A stretch of DNA of 64,000 bases from Motilimonas cestriensis (GTDB taxonomy: Bacteria; Pseudomonadota; Gammaproteobacteria; Enterobacterales; CBDFNC01), in contig NZ_JAIMJA010000011.1 of assembly GCF_021295315.1 (NCBI RefSeq), positions 1-64,000 on the forward strand, read 5' to 3'. Shown here in pieces: positions 7,633 through 16,079 of the stretch (positions are counted from its first letter, which is position 1; every line of letters starts with the position of its first letter). The notes beneath the pieces were generated by a model. It ran no database searches. It saw only the letters and a list, made by a program, of their open reading frames with translations, and was not told the DNA's origin. The position numbers and the translations under genes are program-made.

Positions 7633-8478
7633 ATGACATACCTATCTACTTGTTGGAGTCTCTTTATCTTGCTTAAACAAGCCATTAAAACCAGGCAACG
7701 ACTTGTTAAAATATTATTTTTTATTGGTTTGAGTGTTTCCCTTTCAGCACAAGGAGCCCAACCTAAATCTCCTTTTGTTTTGGCTGATGATGGCGACTTT
7801 GGCCCTTTCAGTTATAACAATGCAAACGGAGAGTTAGCGGGAATTTTCCCCAAAATCTATGTAGAAGTGTTTCGCCGACTTAATATACCTTTACTATATG
7901 AGGGTTACCCTTGGCGACGCACACAAAAGCTGATTGCCGAAGGCGCAGCAGATGCCATGATCACCATACCAACCCCGGCGAGGCTGGAATACTTAGTGGC
8001 CAGCGACCCATTATTTATTGAACCTTTTGCCATCTGGGCCCGCCGTGATCACCCCAGAGTGGAAAAAATAATGGCCATCGACAGCATTGCTGACATTCAT
8101 GGCTATAAAATAGTTGAATTAAAAGGTAACGGCTGGGCAGAAACAGAGTTAACACGCGATGGCTTAGATCTGGATATTATGTGGGTTGGTCAAAATACCT
8201 TACCGCAAATATTGCTGCTCAACAGAGCCGATCTGGCCATCATGCCCGTTAATGTCAGCCGATATACCTTAAGAAAAAATGAGCTAGACATGAATAACTC
8301 TTTGATACATTCGAAGCATTATTTAAGAGGAAACTCTTTTTGCCTTATGGTTCGCAAAAATTCGCAGTATGTCGGCATTATCCCTGAGTTCAATCGCGTG
8401 TTAGCGGAAATGAAAAGTGACGGTAGTTACGACAAAATTGTTGAGGGTTATTTTACCTTAGAAGAATTTAGAAAATGA
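7633..8478 (+). CDS. Periplasmic solute-binding protein, family 3
   Basis: The protein is 281 residues from the ATG at 7633, which has a GAGGTG about 5 bases upstream; earlier in-frame ATGs have no ribosome binding site. A hydrophobic signal segment (KILFFIGLSVSLSAQGA) follows an unusually long N-terminal region of about 25 residues. The mature part shows SBP_bac_3 features: FVLADDGDFGPFSYNNANGELAGIFPKI, AEGAADAMITIPTPARLEYL and the final DKIVEGYFTLEEF. Such proteins bind amino acids or similar small solutes. No permease or ATPase gene is adjacent, so it either shares a distant transporter or acts as a sensor input. The ligand is unknown. Confidence 0.75.
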   Translation: MTYLSTCWSLFILLKQAIKTRQRLVKILFFIGLSVSLSAQGAQPKSPFVLADDGDFGPFSYNNANGELAGIFPKIYVEVFRRLNIPLLYEGYPWRRTQKLIAEGAADAMITIPTPARLEYLVASDPLFIEPFAIWARRDHPRVEKIMAIDSIADIHGYKIVELKGNGWAETELTRDGLDLDIMWVGQNTLPQILLLNRADLAIMPVNVSRYTLRKNELDMNNSLIHSKHYLRGNSFCLMVRKNSQYVGIIPEFNRVLAEMKSDGSYDKIVEGYFTLEEFRK

Positions 8479-8530
8479 CGATGCTCGATGGGCAAGCCGC
8501 GGAAAAAGGCTAGAAGATCGAGTACTGCAA

Positions 8531-9205
8531 TCATTCTCGACAAGGCACAGCAAAATCAACATGATAATGTTCATCATGACGAACCCAAGAGCGGCGTTTA
8601 GAAAACTTAATATGTTGCTTAAGATAGCCGCCGTATTGCGTTTTAAACAAACCTTTTTGCAACTCAGGGGCGAAAATAACCCGCCACAAACCAACGCCAT
8701 GGGCGCGAGCTTGTTTATGTAGTGCAACAATATGAGCAGCCATCGCGGGATAATCAATGCTTAAGCCATCGTATTGGTTGTTCTTATCTAGCTCGATGTT
8801 GTAGCCAAACTTATTCCACGGATAAGTGGGTAAATGGACCGAGTGACCCGTCTGGTCAATCATTGGCGTCATAAAATCAACCGACAGACCATTTTGATGG
8901 GTTTTGTGGGGACGAAATTTGCCGCCAGTAGCAAGTCCTGTTTCGGCATACTTGTACACCTTATCAGAATGACTCTTAGCCAAATCGGCATACGCTGCAA
9001 GCACAATATCTCGCACCTTATCATGGACATAGCTTCGCCCCGCGAGGCGAGCTACGTCGCTGTAAGTGACAAAGTTTTTACCGTTTCTGGGCAGCTCTAC
9101 CGCGTTTTCTAAACGTCCTTTACTGGTAGTGCCGTAGCAAATACTTTGAGCAACTGCCGGCAGACTCAGAAAATATATACTTAACAGATAAAACAAGCGG
9201 CCCAT
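8531..9205 (-). CDS. MepA-like penicillin-insensitive murein endopeptidase (M74)
   Basis: The 224-residue secreted protein has a signal peptide (LFYLLSIYFLSLPAVAQS). Zinc-ligand motifs of the LAS/M74 metallopeptidases are present: HQNGLSVDFMTP near residue 102 and HDEHYHVDF near the C-terminus. MepA cleaves D-Ala-mDAP cross-links in peptidoglycan. At 224 residues it is shorter than E. coli MepA (about 274). It lies one base downstream of the MltD-like gene, so the two wall hydrolases are probably co-transcribed. The symbol is left blank because it may be a paralogue. Confidence 0.8.
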   Translation of the reverse strand: MGRLFYLLSIYFLSLPAVAQSICYGTTSKGRLENAVELPRNGKNFVTYSDVARLAGRSYVHDKVRDIVLAAYADLAKSHSDKVYKYAETGLATGGKFRPHKTHQNGLSVDFMTPMIDQTGHSVHLPTYPWNKFGYNIELDKNNQYDGLSIDYPAMAAHIVALHKQARAHGVGLWRVIFAPELQKGLFKTQYGGYLKQHIKFSKRRSWVRHDEHYHVDFAVPCRE

Positions 9206-9206
9206 A

Positions 9207-10616
9207 TTAACCCTCAGGCAAGTACAAGGTCAGTACTTGCCCTACACGAATATGGTTACCCTTTATCTGATTAACCAAGCGTATGTCGTCGAGTTCGACT
9301 TGATGGTTCGAGGCTATGCGCATTAACGAATCGCCCGCTTGCACTTTATATTGCTTAACAGACACATTTGTAGCAGGTACTTTTATTTCACTGCCCGCAC
9401 GTAACCCTTTCTTTAAGCTTGGATTTAAAGCAACAAGCTCAGTTTCGGTGACATCAAACCAGCGGTTAAGGCGACTAAATGTCATGCCTGGCCGGATCGC
9501 TACCTTAATGTAACTAGCATTACTTTGAGTTTGACTTACCACTTTGCTACTAGTAGGGCTTGGCGAACGCTTGATAGTCGGTTTACTTTTGCGATTTGAT
9601 TTAGCCAGTAACGCTTTTCTCTCCAGTTCAGCACTGGCACGAGTCGCAATATTCAACTGACCACCAGCAATAAACTGTGGCTCAAATCCTGTTGCCGCGC
9701 TGATATGCAGCCCATCTACAGCATTCACTGGGTGAGCATTAGGGTGAACAATAAAGTTATGCTGATTCGAGAGAAACTCCTCGCCAACAAAATCAGGGTT
9801 ACGCGTTTCAAACTCTTTTTTATTCATGCCCAAGGCACTGGCTAGTGGCGCAATTTGATAGTCCTTGTCAGTGATCAGAACTGACTCTGGCGCAGGCATT
9901 TTACCTTGACGCTTTATTTGATTAGCCAGCATGGTGGCAGCTATCCAACGGGGGACATAATGACGCGTTTCTTTGGGTAAATGGGAATAAACAGTAACGT
10001 AGTTATAACGCTCAGAATCAACATGAACAAAACGCTTACTCACGCCATATTCACCTGCGTTGTATGATGCCGCAATCAGTAGCGCATCGTTACCAAATGC
10101 CGCTTCACGCGCTTGAATATATTTAATTGCCGCATCGGTGGCTTTCACCACGTCTTTACGTTGCTCTGGCGTAATACCTAGCTCTTTCGCTGTTGCCGGC
10201 ATTAACTGCCACACGCCATGGGCACCTTTGTTGGAAAGCGCAACCGTTTTAAATGCCGACTCGATCATCGCCAAATAACTGTATTCAATCGGCAACCCCG
10301 CTTGGCGTAAACGATATTGTAAGTAAGGAATATAGCGATTACCCCGAACCAAAGATCCAGTGACAAAATTAGTTTGGTAAAAGTAATCGTACTCAGCTTT
10401 CACCCAATCATATAGTTGACGAATTTCTTCATTTTCAAGATCAACTTCGAGTGCTCTTAGCACATCAAGGTAGTCAAGCTGTTCCGAAGTTGGTCGCTTA
10501 AAAGGTGGCTCAACCGGTGCCATTTTCAATACCACGACTTTTTTCGGCGTAGGCTCGGGAGTTGAACTACAGGCACTGATAAATAATATGAACAAAACTA
10601 CGCTAATAAATCTCAC
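9207..10616 (-). CDS. mltD: MltD-like membrane-bound lytic transglycosylase with LysM
   Basis: The 469-residue lipoprotein has the lipobox ISAC at residues 13-16. The SLT domain follows at about residues 100-220, with catalytic Glu in ESAFKTVALSNKGAHGVWQ and a later AASYNAGEYG segment. A basic Ser/Pro-rich linker is next, then two LysM repeats, a divergent one (about 370-415) and a clear one (YKVQAGDSLMRIASNHQ, about 423-466). MltD cleaves glycan strands to 1,6-anhydro products. It is paired with the MepA-like endopeptidase, suggesting coordinated wall turnover. Confidence 0.87.
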   Translation of the reverse strand: MRFISVVLFILFISACSSTPEPTPKKVVVLKMAPVEPPFKRPTSEQLDYLDVLRALEVDLENEEIRQLYDWVKAEYDYFYQTNFVTGSLVRGNRYIPYLQYRLRQAGLPIEYSYLAMIESAFKTVALSNKGAHGVWQLMPATAKELGITPEQRKDVVKATDAAIKYIQAREAAFGNDALLIAASYNAGEYGVSKRFVHVDSERYNYVTVYSHLPKETRHYVPRWIAATMLANQIKRQGKMPAPESVLITDKDYQIAPLASALGMNKKEFETRNPDFVGEEFLSNQHNFIVHPNAHPVNAVDGLHISAATGFEPQFIAGGQLNIATRASAELERKALLAKSNRKSKPTIKRSPSPTSSKVVSQTQSNASYIKVAIRPGMTFSRLNRWFDVTETELVALNPSLKKGLRAGSEIKVPATNVSVKQYKVQAGDSLMRIASNHQVELDDIRLVNQIKGNHIRVGQVLTLYLPEG

Positions 10617-10685
10617 TGATCCTCTCCCTGCGCCATATACAATGCTCCAACATTAAGCCGTTGATTTATAATAAAGGGCATCAAG

Positions 10686-11189
10686 TTACTGTTTTTTCCA
10701 ATTTGCCCAAGGATTGCTGTTATCGCTGTCATCTTGAGGACGCGGCTTAGCAACCTTGTTACCATGCCCTTTTGGCGATGGCTTACCACCTGATTTAAAA
10801 GACTTTTGTTTTTTCAAAGCTTGCTGTGCCTCGTAATCACGTTGTGCCTTTTCCTTCATTTCGGCAATCAATTCAACGGTCAGCTCTTGTGGTGCGCGCG
10901 GTAAAATACCATCGGCAAAACCACGCTCACGAGGTTTTAACTCAAATTGTTGTACGCTGGGTCTTGGCATGCGTTTAAAACGATACAAGTAAAAGTTTTC
11001 TACTTTATCTCTGGCCCATTCGGTTTTTTTTAAAAACTTCAGACTACTTTCAATACTTGGGTTGAGCTTAAAGCAATCTAACCGCAGCGCTTCATAAAGG
11101 ATATTCCAGCCATAAAAGTCCACCAGCTCAGCCAGCAATACTTCATTTTTAAGGCCGTGCAAGGGGTTGTTTTGTTGTTTTTCAATCAT
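10686..11189 (-). CDS. VF530 / DUF2132 family protein
   Basis: The protein is 167 residues. The first about 70 residues match the small VF530/DUF2132 fold (NPLHGLKNEVLLAELVDFYGW, SSLKFLKKTEWARDKVENFYL), a helical domain suggested to bind nucleic acid. The rest is a lysine/glutamine-rich, probably disordered tail ending NPWANWKKQ. The tail makes it longer than the core domain alone. Cytosolic; function unknown. It is separate from its neighbours on both sides. Confidence 0.72.
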   Translation of the reverse strand: MIEKQQNNPLHGLKNEVLLAELVDFYGWNILYEALRLDCFKLNPSIESSLKFLKKTEWARDKVENFYLYRFKRMPRPSVQQFELKPRERGFADGILPRAPQELTVELIAEMKEKAQRDYEAQQALKKQKSFKSGGKPSPKGHGNKVAKPRPQDDSDNSNPWANWKKQ

Positions 11190-11350
11190 GACTGCGCCTA
11201 ACTACACTAATAAACGAGGCGAAGAGACGTTTTATATTATCTCCCGCAATAATAAACAGGATGATACAGGAAAGCGGGATGGGCAAGAATAAATAATTAC
11301 CCTGACTTAATTTAGCAATAAAAAGATGAGTGAAACCCTAATGCACAAAC

Positions 11351-11381
11351 AACAACACCCGCCAAGATGGCGGGTGTTGTT
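11351..11381 (-). terminator. Intrinsic terminator of asnA
   Basis: A perfect 13-bp stem (11351-11363 with 11369-11381) and 5-base loop lie just downstream of asnA. The stem holds a GC-rich CACCCGCC core. On the minus strand it is followed by GTTTGTG. This is strong enough to end asnA transcription. Confidence 0.85.
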
Positions 11382-11406
11382 ACGAATAAACGAAAAGGAT
11401 GAGGGA

Positions 11407-12408
11407 CTAAAGGATCTCAGCTACTTCTTTTTTCAACTGTTGACCCCATACGCCCACTTGCACTTGGCCGATATGTTGTTTTTGCAGTAATAACATGGCT
11501 AAACGAGACTGACCAATACCGCCACCAATGGTTTGTGGCAATTTCGCGTCTAGCAAATCTTTATGCCAATCAAATGCTAAACGATCTTGATCGCCTGTGA
11601 TTTCAAGTTGTTTTGCTAATGCTTCTGGGTTAACGCGGATCCCCATTGAAGAAATCTCAAACGAGTCTTCTAATACCGGGTTCCATACTAGAATATCGCC
11701 GTTTAAGCCTGCGTATTTTTCACACGTTGCCGTTGACCAGTCATCGTAGTCTGGCGCACGTACATCGTGAATTTCGCCGTGAGAAAGGACGCCGCCAATG
11801 CCGATAAGAAATACCGCTCCATGCTCTTTAGTGATTGCGCGCTCACGCTCTTTTGAGGTTAGCTCTGGGTATTGCTCAACCAGCTGCTGTGCGTGCACAA
11901 AAGTAATAGTTTCAGGTAAAAATGGTTTTAGGCCATAAAGTGCATCAACCTGCGCTTCCGCTGTTTTAATAGCACTGTATAACGTTTCAACCGTTGCCTT
12001 TAAATAATCTAATGAACGCTCAGAGCTGGCACAAATGACTTTTTCCCAGTCCCATTGATCAACGTACACAGAATGGATTGGGCTTAGTTTTTCTTCGTCA
12101 GGGCGCAGCGCCTTCATGTGAGTGTATATGCCTTCGCCTACTTGGAAGCGGTAATCACCTAAGGTTTTACGTTTCCATTTTGCTAAAGAGTGCACCACTT
12201 CGTAATCTTGATCTTGCTCTGGCAGTGATTTCACTTTTACTGACACCGCTTTTTCATGACCACTTAGGTTATCCTGAATACCATCACCTACTTTGGCTAA
12301 GATCGGTGCTTGAACTTCAACTAAGCCTAACTTCTCTTCTAATTGCGCCGAAAAAATTTGCTTAACTTTGCTAATTTGACGTTGGCTTTGAATGTACTGA
12401 CTGCTCAT
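11407..12408 (-). CDS. asnA: Aspartate-ammonia ligase
   Basis: The 333-residue cytosolic enzyme makes asparagine from aspartate, ammonia and ATP. Its class II tRNA-synthetase-like fold is shown by [25 protein letters not shown] near residue 235 and the C-terminal [17 protein letters not shown]. coli AsnA is 330 residues. It is divergent from asnC, the usual arrangement in which AsnC controls asnA according to asparagine. A strong hairpin terminator follows the gene. Confidence 0.96.
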   Translation of the reverse strand: MSSQYIQSQRQISKVKQIFSAQLEEKLGLVEVQAPILAKVGDGIQDNLSGHEKAVSVKVKSLPEQDQDYEVVHSLAKWKRKTLGDYRFQVGEGIYTHMKALRPDEEKLSPIHSVYVDQWDWEKVICASSERSLDYLKATVETLYSAIKTAEAQVDALYGLKPFLPETITFVHAQQLVEQYPELTSKERERAITKEHGAVFLIGIGGVLSHGEIHDVRAPDYDDWSTATCEKYAGLNGDILVWNPVLEDSFEISSMGIRVNPEALAKQLEITGDQDRLAFDWHKDLLDAKLPQTIGGGIGQSRLAMLLLQKQHIGQVQVGVWGQQLKKEVAEIL

Positions 12409-12449
12409 GAAAATATCCCTTTGCTTAAATTGTTCTTAATTATCTGGAA

Positions 12450-12467
12450 CGAATATTCACTCATTCG
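12450..12467. promoter_or_regulatory. Possible AsnC-type dyad between asnA and asnC
   Basis: CGAAT (12450-12454) and ATTCG (12463-12467) form an inverted repeat with an 8-base spacer about 45 bases upstream of the asnA start. The first arm overlaps a GAATATTC palindrome. Position and symmetry fit an Lrp/AsnC-family site, but the motif is short and could be chance. Confidence 0.3.
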
Positions 12468-12568
12468 CAACTTTTGATCAATATACCTCAATAAAAATAG
12501 CTTTATGATCCAACAATCGTTATTTTTAACCCCATAATTTGGTGATTCGATAATTTCAGGTAACATAT

Positions 12569-13030
12569 ATGCAAGAAAATTATGAGATCGATAATCTCGA
12601 TAAACAGATACTTCAAGCGCTAACAGCAAACGCACGTATACCTTACGCAGAATTGGCTAAAAACTGCTCAGTAAGTGCCGGAACAATCCATGTTCGAGTT
12701 GAGAAAATGAAACAAGCGGGCATTATTGAAGGTACGCGAGTAGCGATAAATGCCAAAAAGCTCGGTTACGATGTGTGTTGTTTTATAGGCGTAAACTTGA
12801 CCAGTGCCAAGGATTACCCTGACACCATTAAAAGATTAGAAGCCCTAGAAGAAGTGGTTGAAGCCTATTACACCACAGGTAACTACAGTATTTTTGTCAA
12901 AGTCATGACCCGCTCGATTGATCATTTACAAGCAACCCTGATTAATAAAATCCAAACCATTGATGCGATCCAGTCAACGGAAACCTTGATTTCGCTACAA
13001 AACCCCATTAACCGTGATGTGCTGCCGTAA
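12569..13030 (+). CDS. asnC: AsnC, Lrp/AsnC-family regulator
   Basis: The protein is 153 residues. The N-terminal helix-turn-helix is typical (NLDKQILQALTANARIPYAELAKNCSVSAGTIHVRVEKMKQAGII), followed by a RAM ligand-binding domain (GVNLTSAKDYPDTIKRLEALEEVVEAYYTTGNYSIF). E. coli AsnC is 152 residues and closely similar in layout. It is divergent from asnA, whose expression it activates when asparagine is low; it usually also represses itself (family knowledge). Confidence 0.94.
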   Translation: MQENYEIDNLDKQILQALTANARIPYAELAKNCSVSAGTIHVRVEKMKQAGIIEGTRVAINAKKLGYDVCCFIGVNLTSAKDYPDTIKRLEALEEVVEAYYTTGNYSIFVKVMTRSIDHLQATLINKIQTIDAIQSTETLISLQNPINRDVLP

Positions 13031-13033
13031 CAC

Positions 13034-13831
13034 TTAAAGGAAGCTGCCTTGATATTGTCTAGGAGTCACCGCGAGACGTTTTTTAAATTGATGCTGAAAA
13101 TGACTTTGATCGTTAAAGCCTAATGCAAAAGCAGTGTCAGCAATACTTTGCCCTTGCTTAAGTTTACGTTTCGCCATTTTAATTTTAGCATCCAACAAGA
13201 AAGCATGAGGAGATAAGCCAAATGCAGCTTTAAAGCTACGAATAAGGTGATAACGGCTGATCCCGACTTCTTGCGCTAGCTCAGTAAGGGATGGCGCATT
13301 GTCTAGCTGATCAAGAAGTCGCTCTTTAGCGCGATATAACTGAGCACTTACACGCGACTCTGCGCGCATGGTAAACAATGGCATTAAATAACCAATCAAC
13401 AATGTTTCCATTCTTAAGGGAGAGCTCGATTCACCAAGGGCTGAAAACAAGCGAGTAAAATCTTGGTAAGCTTGCTTATCTCGTCGTAAACATGTTGCAA
13501 ACGATTGATAGTCTGCACTCGAGGTTAACTCACTTTCTTGTTGTAACTCTGCTAGCCAAGGCGTATCCAGAAACAGCATTCGATATGACCATAAGCCTTG
13601 TTTTGGGTTACAGGCGTGGACATCGCCGGGGTTAATCAGCACCGTATCCCCGACATGAATACTGTGCTTACGCGATAGATTTTGATAATCCGCAGCGCCA
13701 ACATCAATCACTCCAAATGAAAACTCATCATGACTATGGGCTTGATAACAAGCCGACGATTGATTGGCTTGGCGCATTTCAAGCATAGGCATTATGCGAT
13801 TTTGGTAAAAACGCTGTTGAGCTTGTTCCAT
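13034..13831 (-). CDS. AraC-family regulator with cupin sensor domain
   Basis: The protein is 265 residues from the ATG at 13831, which has GGAG six bases upstream. A GTG further up would place that site inside the gene and is rejected. The N-terminal cupin (AraC_binding) shows HSHDEFSFGVIDVGAADYQNL and the GDTVLINPGDVHACNP turn. The C-terminal pair of helix-turn-helix units includes LTELAQEVGISRYHLIRSFKAAFGLSPHAFLLDAKI and IADTAFALGFNDQSHFQHQFKKRL. It follows the LysE-type exporter gene after 22 bases, so it probably controls that exporter in response to the exported solute. Confidence 0.88.
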   Translation of the reverse strand: MEQAQQRFYQNRIMPMLEMRQANQSSACYQAHSHDEFSFGVIDVGAADYQNLSRKHSIHVGDTVLINPGDVHACNPKQGLWSYRMLFLDTPWLAELQQESELTSSADYQSFATCLRRDKQAYQDFTRLFSALGESSSPLRMETLLIGYLMPLFTMRAESRVSAQLYRAKERLLDQLDNAPSLTELAQEVGISRYHLIRSFKAAFGLSPHAFLLDAKIKMAKRKLKQGQSIADTAFALGFNDQSHFQHQFKKRLAVTPRQYQGSFL

Positions 13832-13853
13832 CACCGTCTCCACAATTAAATGC

Positions 13854-14471
13854 TCATGCTAAGGTGTGAGTTGACGACCAAATAGTTAACACACTCAATA
13901 CCAATAGCGCACTCATTAACCAATTAAAATAGCGTTGACGCATAGGATCAGCAAGAAGTTTTTGTAAGCCTTGGCCAAGTAACGCCCAGCTACTAATACC
14001 CACTGAGCACATAAGTAATGAGATCACCACAAAATAACCCAACAACAGTGCTTTATCAGCTTGCCCCGAAATAAATAAAGAGACGCCAGAGATTGAGACA
14101 AGCCACGCTTTAGGATTAAGTAATTGTGCCATCGCCCCTGTCATCATCGTCGGAATTGATGCAGGCTCGTGATGAGCAGTGGTGTCAACAGGAGTGGCAA
14201 CAGCAATTTGATACGCCAAATATAATAAAAATAGTCCACCAAGGTAGCCCATGCCTTCTAGTACAAAAGGCCAACTCACCAAATACACTTGTACGCCTAG
14301 TCCTACTAGCCACACAATCAAGGTATATGCCAACGTTGCACCGGTAATATGGGGCAGCGCTTGCTTAAAACCATGCTGCGCGCCAATGCTAGTAGCAATG
14401 ATGTTCACAGGACCAGGGGAAATGGCGCCGACTAGGGCAAATAGACTCATCGCGACAATCGCACTTATCAT
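13854..14471 (-). CDS. LysE/RhtB-family amino acid exporter
   Basis: This 205-residue inner-membrane protein has about six hydrophobic segments. The N-terminal LFALVGAISPGPVNIIATSIGAQHG is the family signature, and NPKAWLVSISGVSLF near residue 120 is a second conserved block. These proteins export amino acids or derivatives. It is the first gene of a pair with the AraC regulator. Substrate unknown. Confidence 0.9.
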   Translation of the reverse strand: MISAIVAMSLFALVGAISPGPVNIIATSIGAQHGFKQALPHITGATLAYTLIVWLVGLGVQVYLVSWPFVLEGMGYLGGLFLLYLAYQIAVATPVDTTAHHEPASIPTMMTGAMAQLLNPKAWLVSISGVSLFISGQADKALLLGYFVVISLLMCSVGISSWALLGQGLQKLLADPMRQRYFNWLMSALLVLSVLTIWSSTHTLA

Positions 14472-14570
14472 TATTTATCTCCAAAAGATGTTTTCATAAC
14501 AATAATGCGAAGGTCACGTTAAAGATTGTAAAAAATTGCGCTGGTTTAAGCTAAAGGCGCATCAACTGCC

Positions 14571-15374
14571 TTAGTCTGCCTTAGCCAAATCGTCAGTTAT
14601 CACCCGCTCAAACACTATCTCACCGTATTTAAACACCACAAATGCCCCCGTGGCCATTTTGACCCAAGGTTCACCTTCGGTCAGTGGGCGAGTCGCGATC
14701 ACTGTGACAATATCATTGGGTGTGGTTTCTTGCTGAAAATCTATCACCATGTCTTCATCAATTAGGCGCGCCTTACCAAACGGCGCTCGACGTGTTAGCC
14801 AGTGTAGGTTATTGCTGCAATAGGCCAACACATATTCGCCATCACTTAGCAGCATGTTAAACACGCCTTTTGCTCTTAGGGTATCGCCAGATTGCGCAAG
14901 AAATTCAAATACTGGCGTGAGATCACTTGGCTTAGTTGGAAAGTGTTGCTTGAGTTGAGCAAGGATCCAGCAAAATGCTTTTTCACTGTCCGTTTCACCT
15001 ATTGGCAACAAATCACCAGTGGGCAGATCGTGATAATCACTGAGTTGACCATTATGAGCATAAGTCCAGTGGCGCCCCCACAACTCGCGAGTAAAAGGGT
15101 GGGTGTTTTCTAAACTTACACCACCACGGTTAGCTTGACGAATATGGCTGATCACCGCTTCACTCTTTATCGGATACGCTTTGACTAACTCGGCTATTTC
15201 CGATTCGCAACTGGGCCGCGGATCTTTAAAGCTGCGACAACCTTTACCTTCATAAAAAGTAATGCCCCAACCATCACGATGTGGCCCAGTTTCACCGCCG
15301 CGCTTAACTAATCCCGTAAAGCTAAAACATATGTCGGTTGGCACATTCGCGCTCATCCCTAACAACTCACACAT
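14571..15374 (-). CDS. yafJ: YafJ-like class II glutamine amidotransferase
   Basis: The 267-residue protein starts MCELLGMSANVPTDICFSF. Cys2 is the N-terminal nucleophile exposed after Met removal, and GPHRDGWGITFYEG, HIRQANRGGVSLENTHPF and YAHNGQL are the glutaminase-domain motifs. No synthase domain is attached. It sits 13 bases downstream of gmhA, the same pair and order as in E. coli. The physiological acceptor is not established. Confidence 0.9.
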   Translation of the reverse strand: MCELLGMSANVPTDICFSFTGLVKRGGETGPHRDGWGITFYEGKGCRSFKDPRPSCESEIAELVKAYPIKSEAVISHIRQANRGGVSLENTHPFTRELWGRHWTYAHNGQLSDYHDLPTGDLLPIGETDSEKAFCWILAQLKQHFPTKPSDLTPVFEFLAQSGDTLRAKGVFNMLLSDGEYVLAYCSNNLHWLTRRAPFGKARLIDEDMVIDFQQETTPNDIVTVIATRPLTEGEPWVKMATGAFVVFKYGEIVFERVITDDLAKAD

Positions 15375-15387
15375 AATGACTCATCCT

Positions 15388-15978
15388 TTACTGAGCAGCC
15401 GAGCTCGCCATTTCTTTTTCAATAAGTAAAATTAATATATGGATAATTTTGATGTGTATTTCTTGAATGCGATCGGCATAGCCAAAATGTGGTACGCGAA
15501 TTTCAATATCGGCTAGTCCCGCCATCTTGCCACCGTCTTTACCCGTTAGGGCAATGGTTTTCATGCCTTTGCTTTTCGCCACTTCAATAGCGTTTAAAAT
15601 ATTGACCGAATTACCACTGGTGCTTAACCCTAACAAAACATCACCAGTACGCCCTACGCCTTGAACATAGCGCGAAAAAACATGGTCAAAACCATAATCG
15701 TTACTGACACAAGACATATGACTCGCATCAGCAATAGCGATGCCCGGTAAGGAAGGTCGGTCATCACGGAAGCGACCGGTTAACTCTTCGGCGAAGTGCA
15801 TCGCGTCACAGTGCGAGCCGCCATTACCACAAGAGAGAACTTTGCCATCGGCCTTAAAACTGGCTGCGATCATCTTGGCTGCCGCTTCAATCTTACTAAG
15901 GTTTTCAGGCTGACTAATAAAGTTATCTAAAACAGTCGCCGCTTCTGTTAATTCTGCTTGGATTATTTGCTGATACAT
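15388..15978 (-). CDS. gmhA: Sedoheptulose-7-phosphate isomerase (phosphoheptose isomerase)
   Basis: The 196-residue SIS-domain enzyme converts sedoheptulose 7-phosphate to D-glycero-D-manno-heptose 7-phosphate, the first step of LPS core heptose synthesis. Seen are the phosphate-binding [22 protein letters not shown] block and [14 protein letters not shown]. The conserved late Glu/His pair is in [11 protein letters not shown]. Length and sequence fit GmhA/LpcA. Transcribed with yafJ and divergent from the FadE-derived gene across about 100 bases. Confidence 0.96.
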   Translation of the reverse strand: MYQQIIQAELTEAATVLDNFISQPENLSKIEAAAKMIAASFKADGKVLSCGNGGSHCDAMHFAEELTGRFRDDRPSLPGIAIADASHMSCVSNDYGFDHVFSRYVQGVGRTGDVLLGLSTSGNSVNILNAIEVAKSKGMKTIALTGKDGGKMAGLADIEIRVPHFGYADRIQEIHIKIIHILILLIEKEMASSAAQ

Positions 15979-16079
15979 GGCCTGCGCTCAACATACTATA
16001 AAAGCGGCATTGTGCCATATCTATGACTTTATTCCTATATACCCAAAACACTTCATCTATACTAACAAAGAGGTGATAG

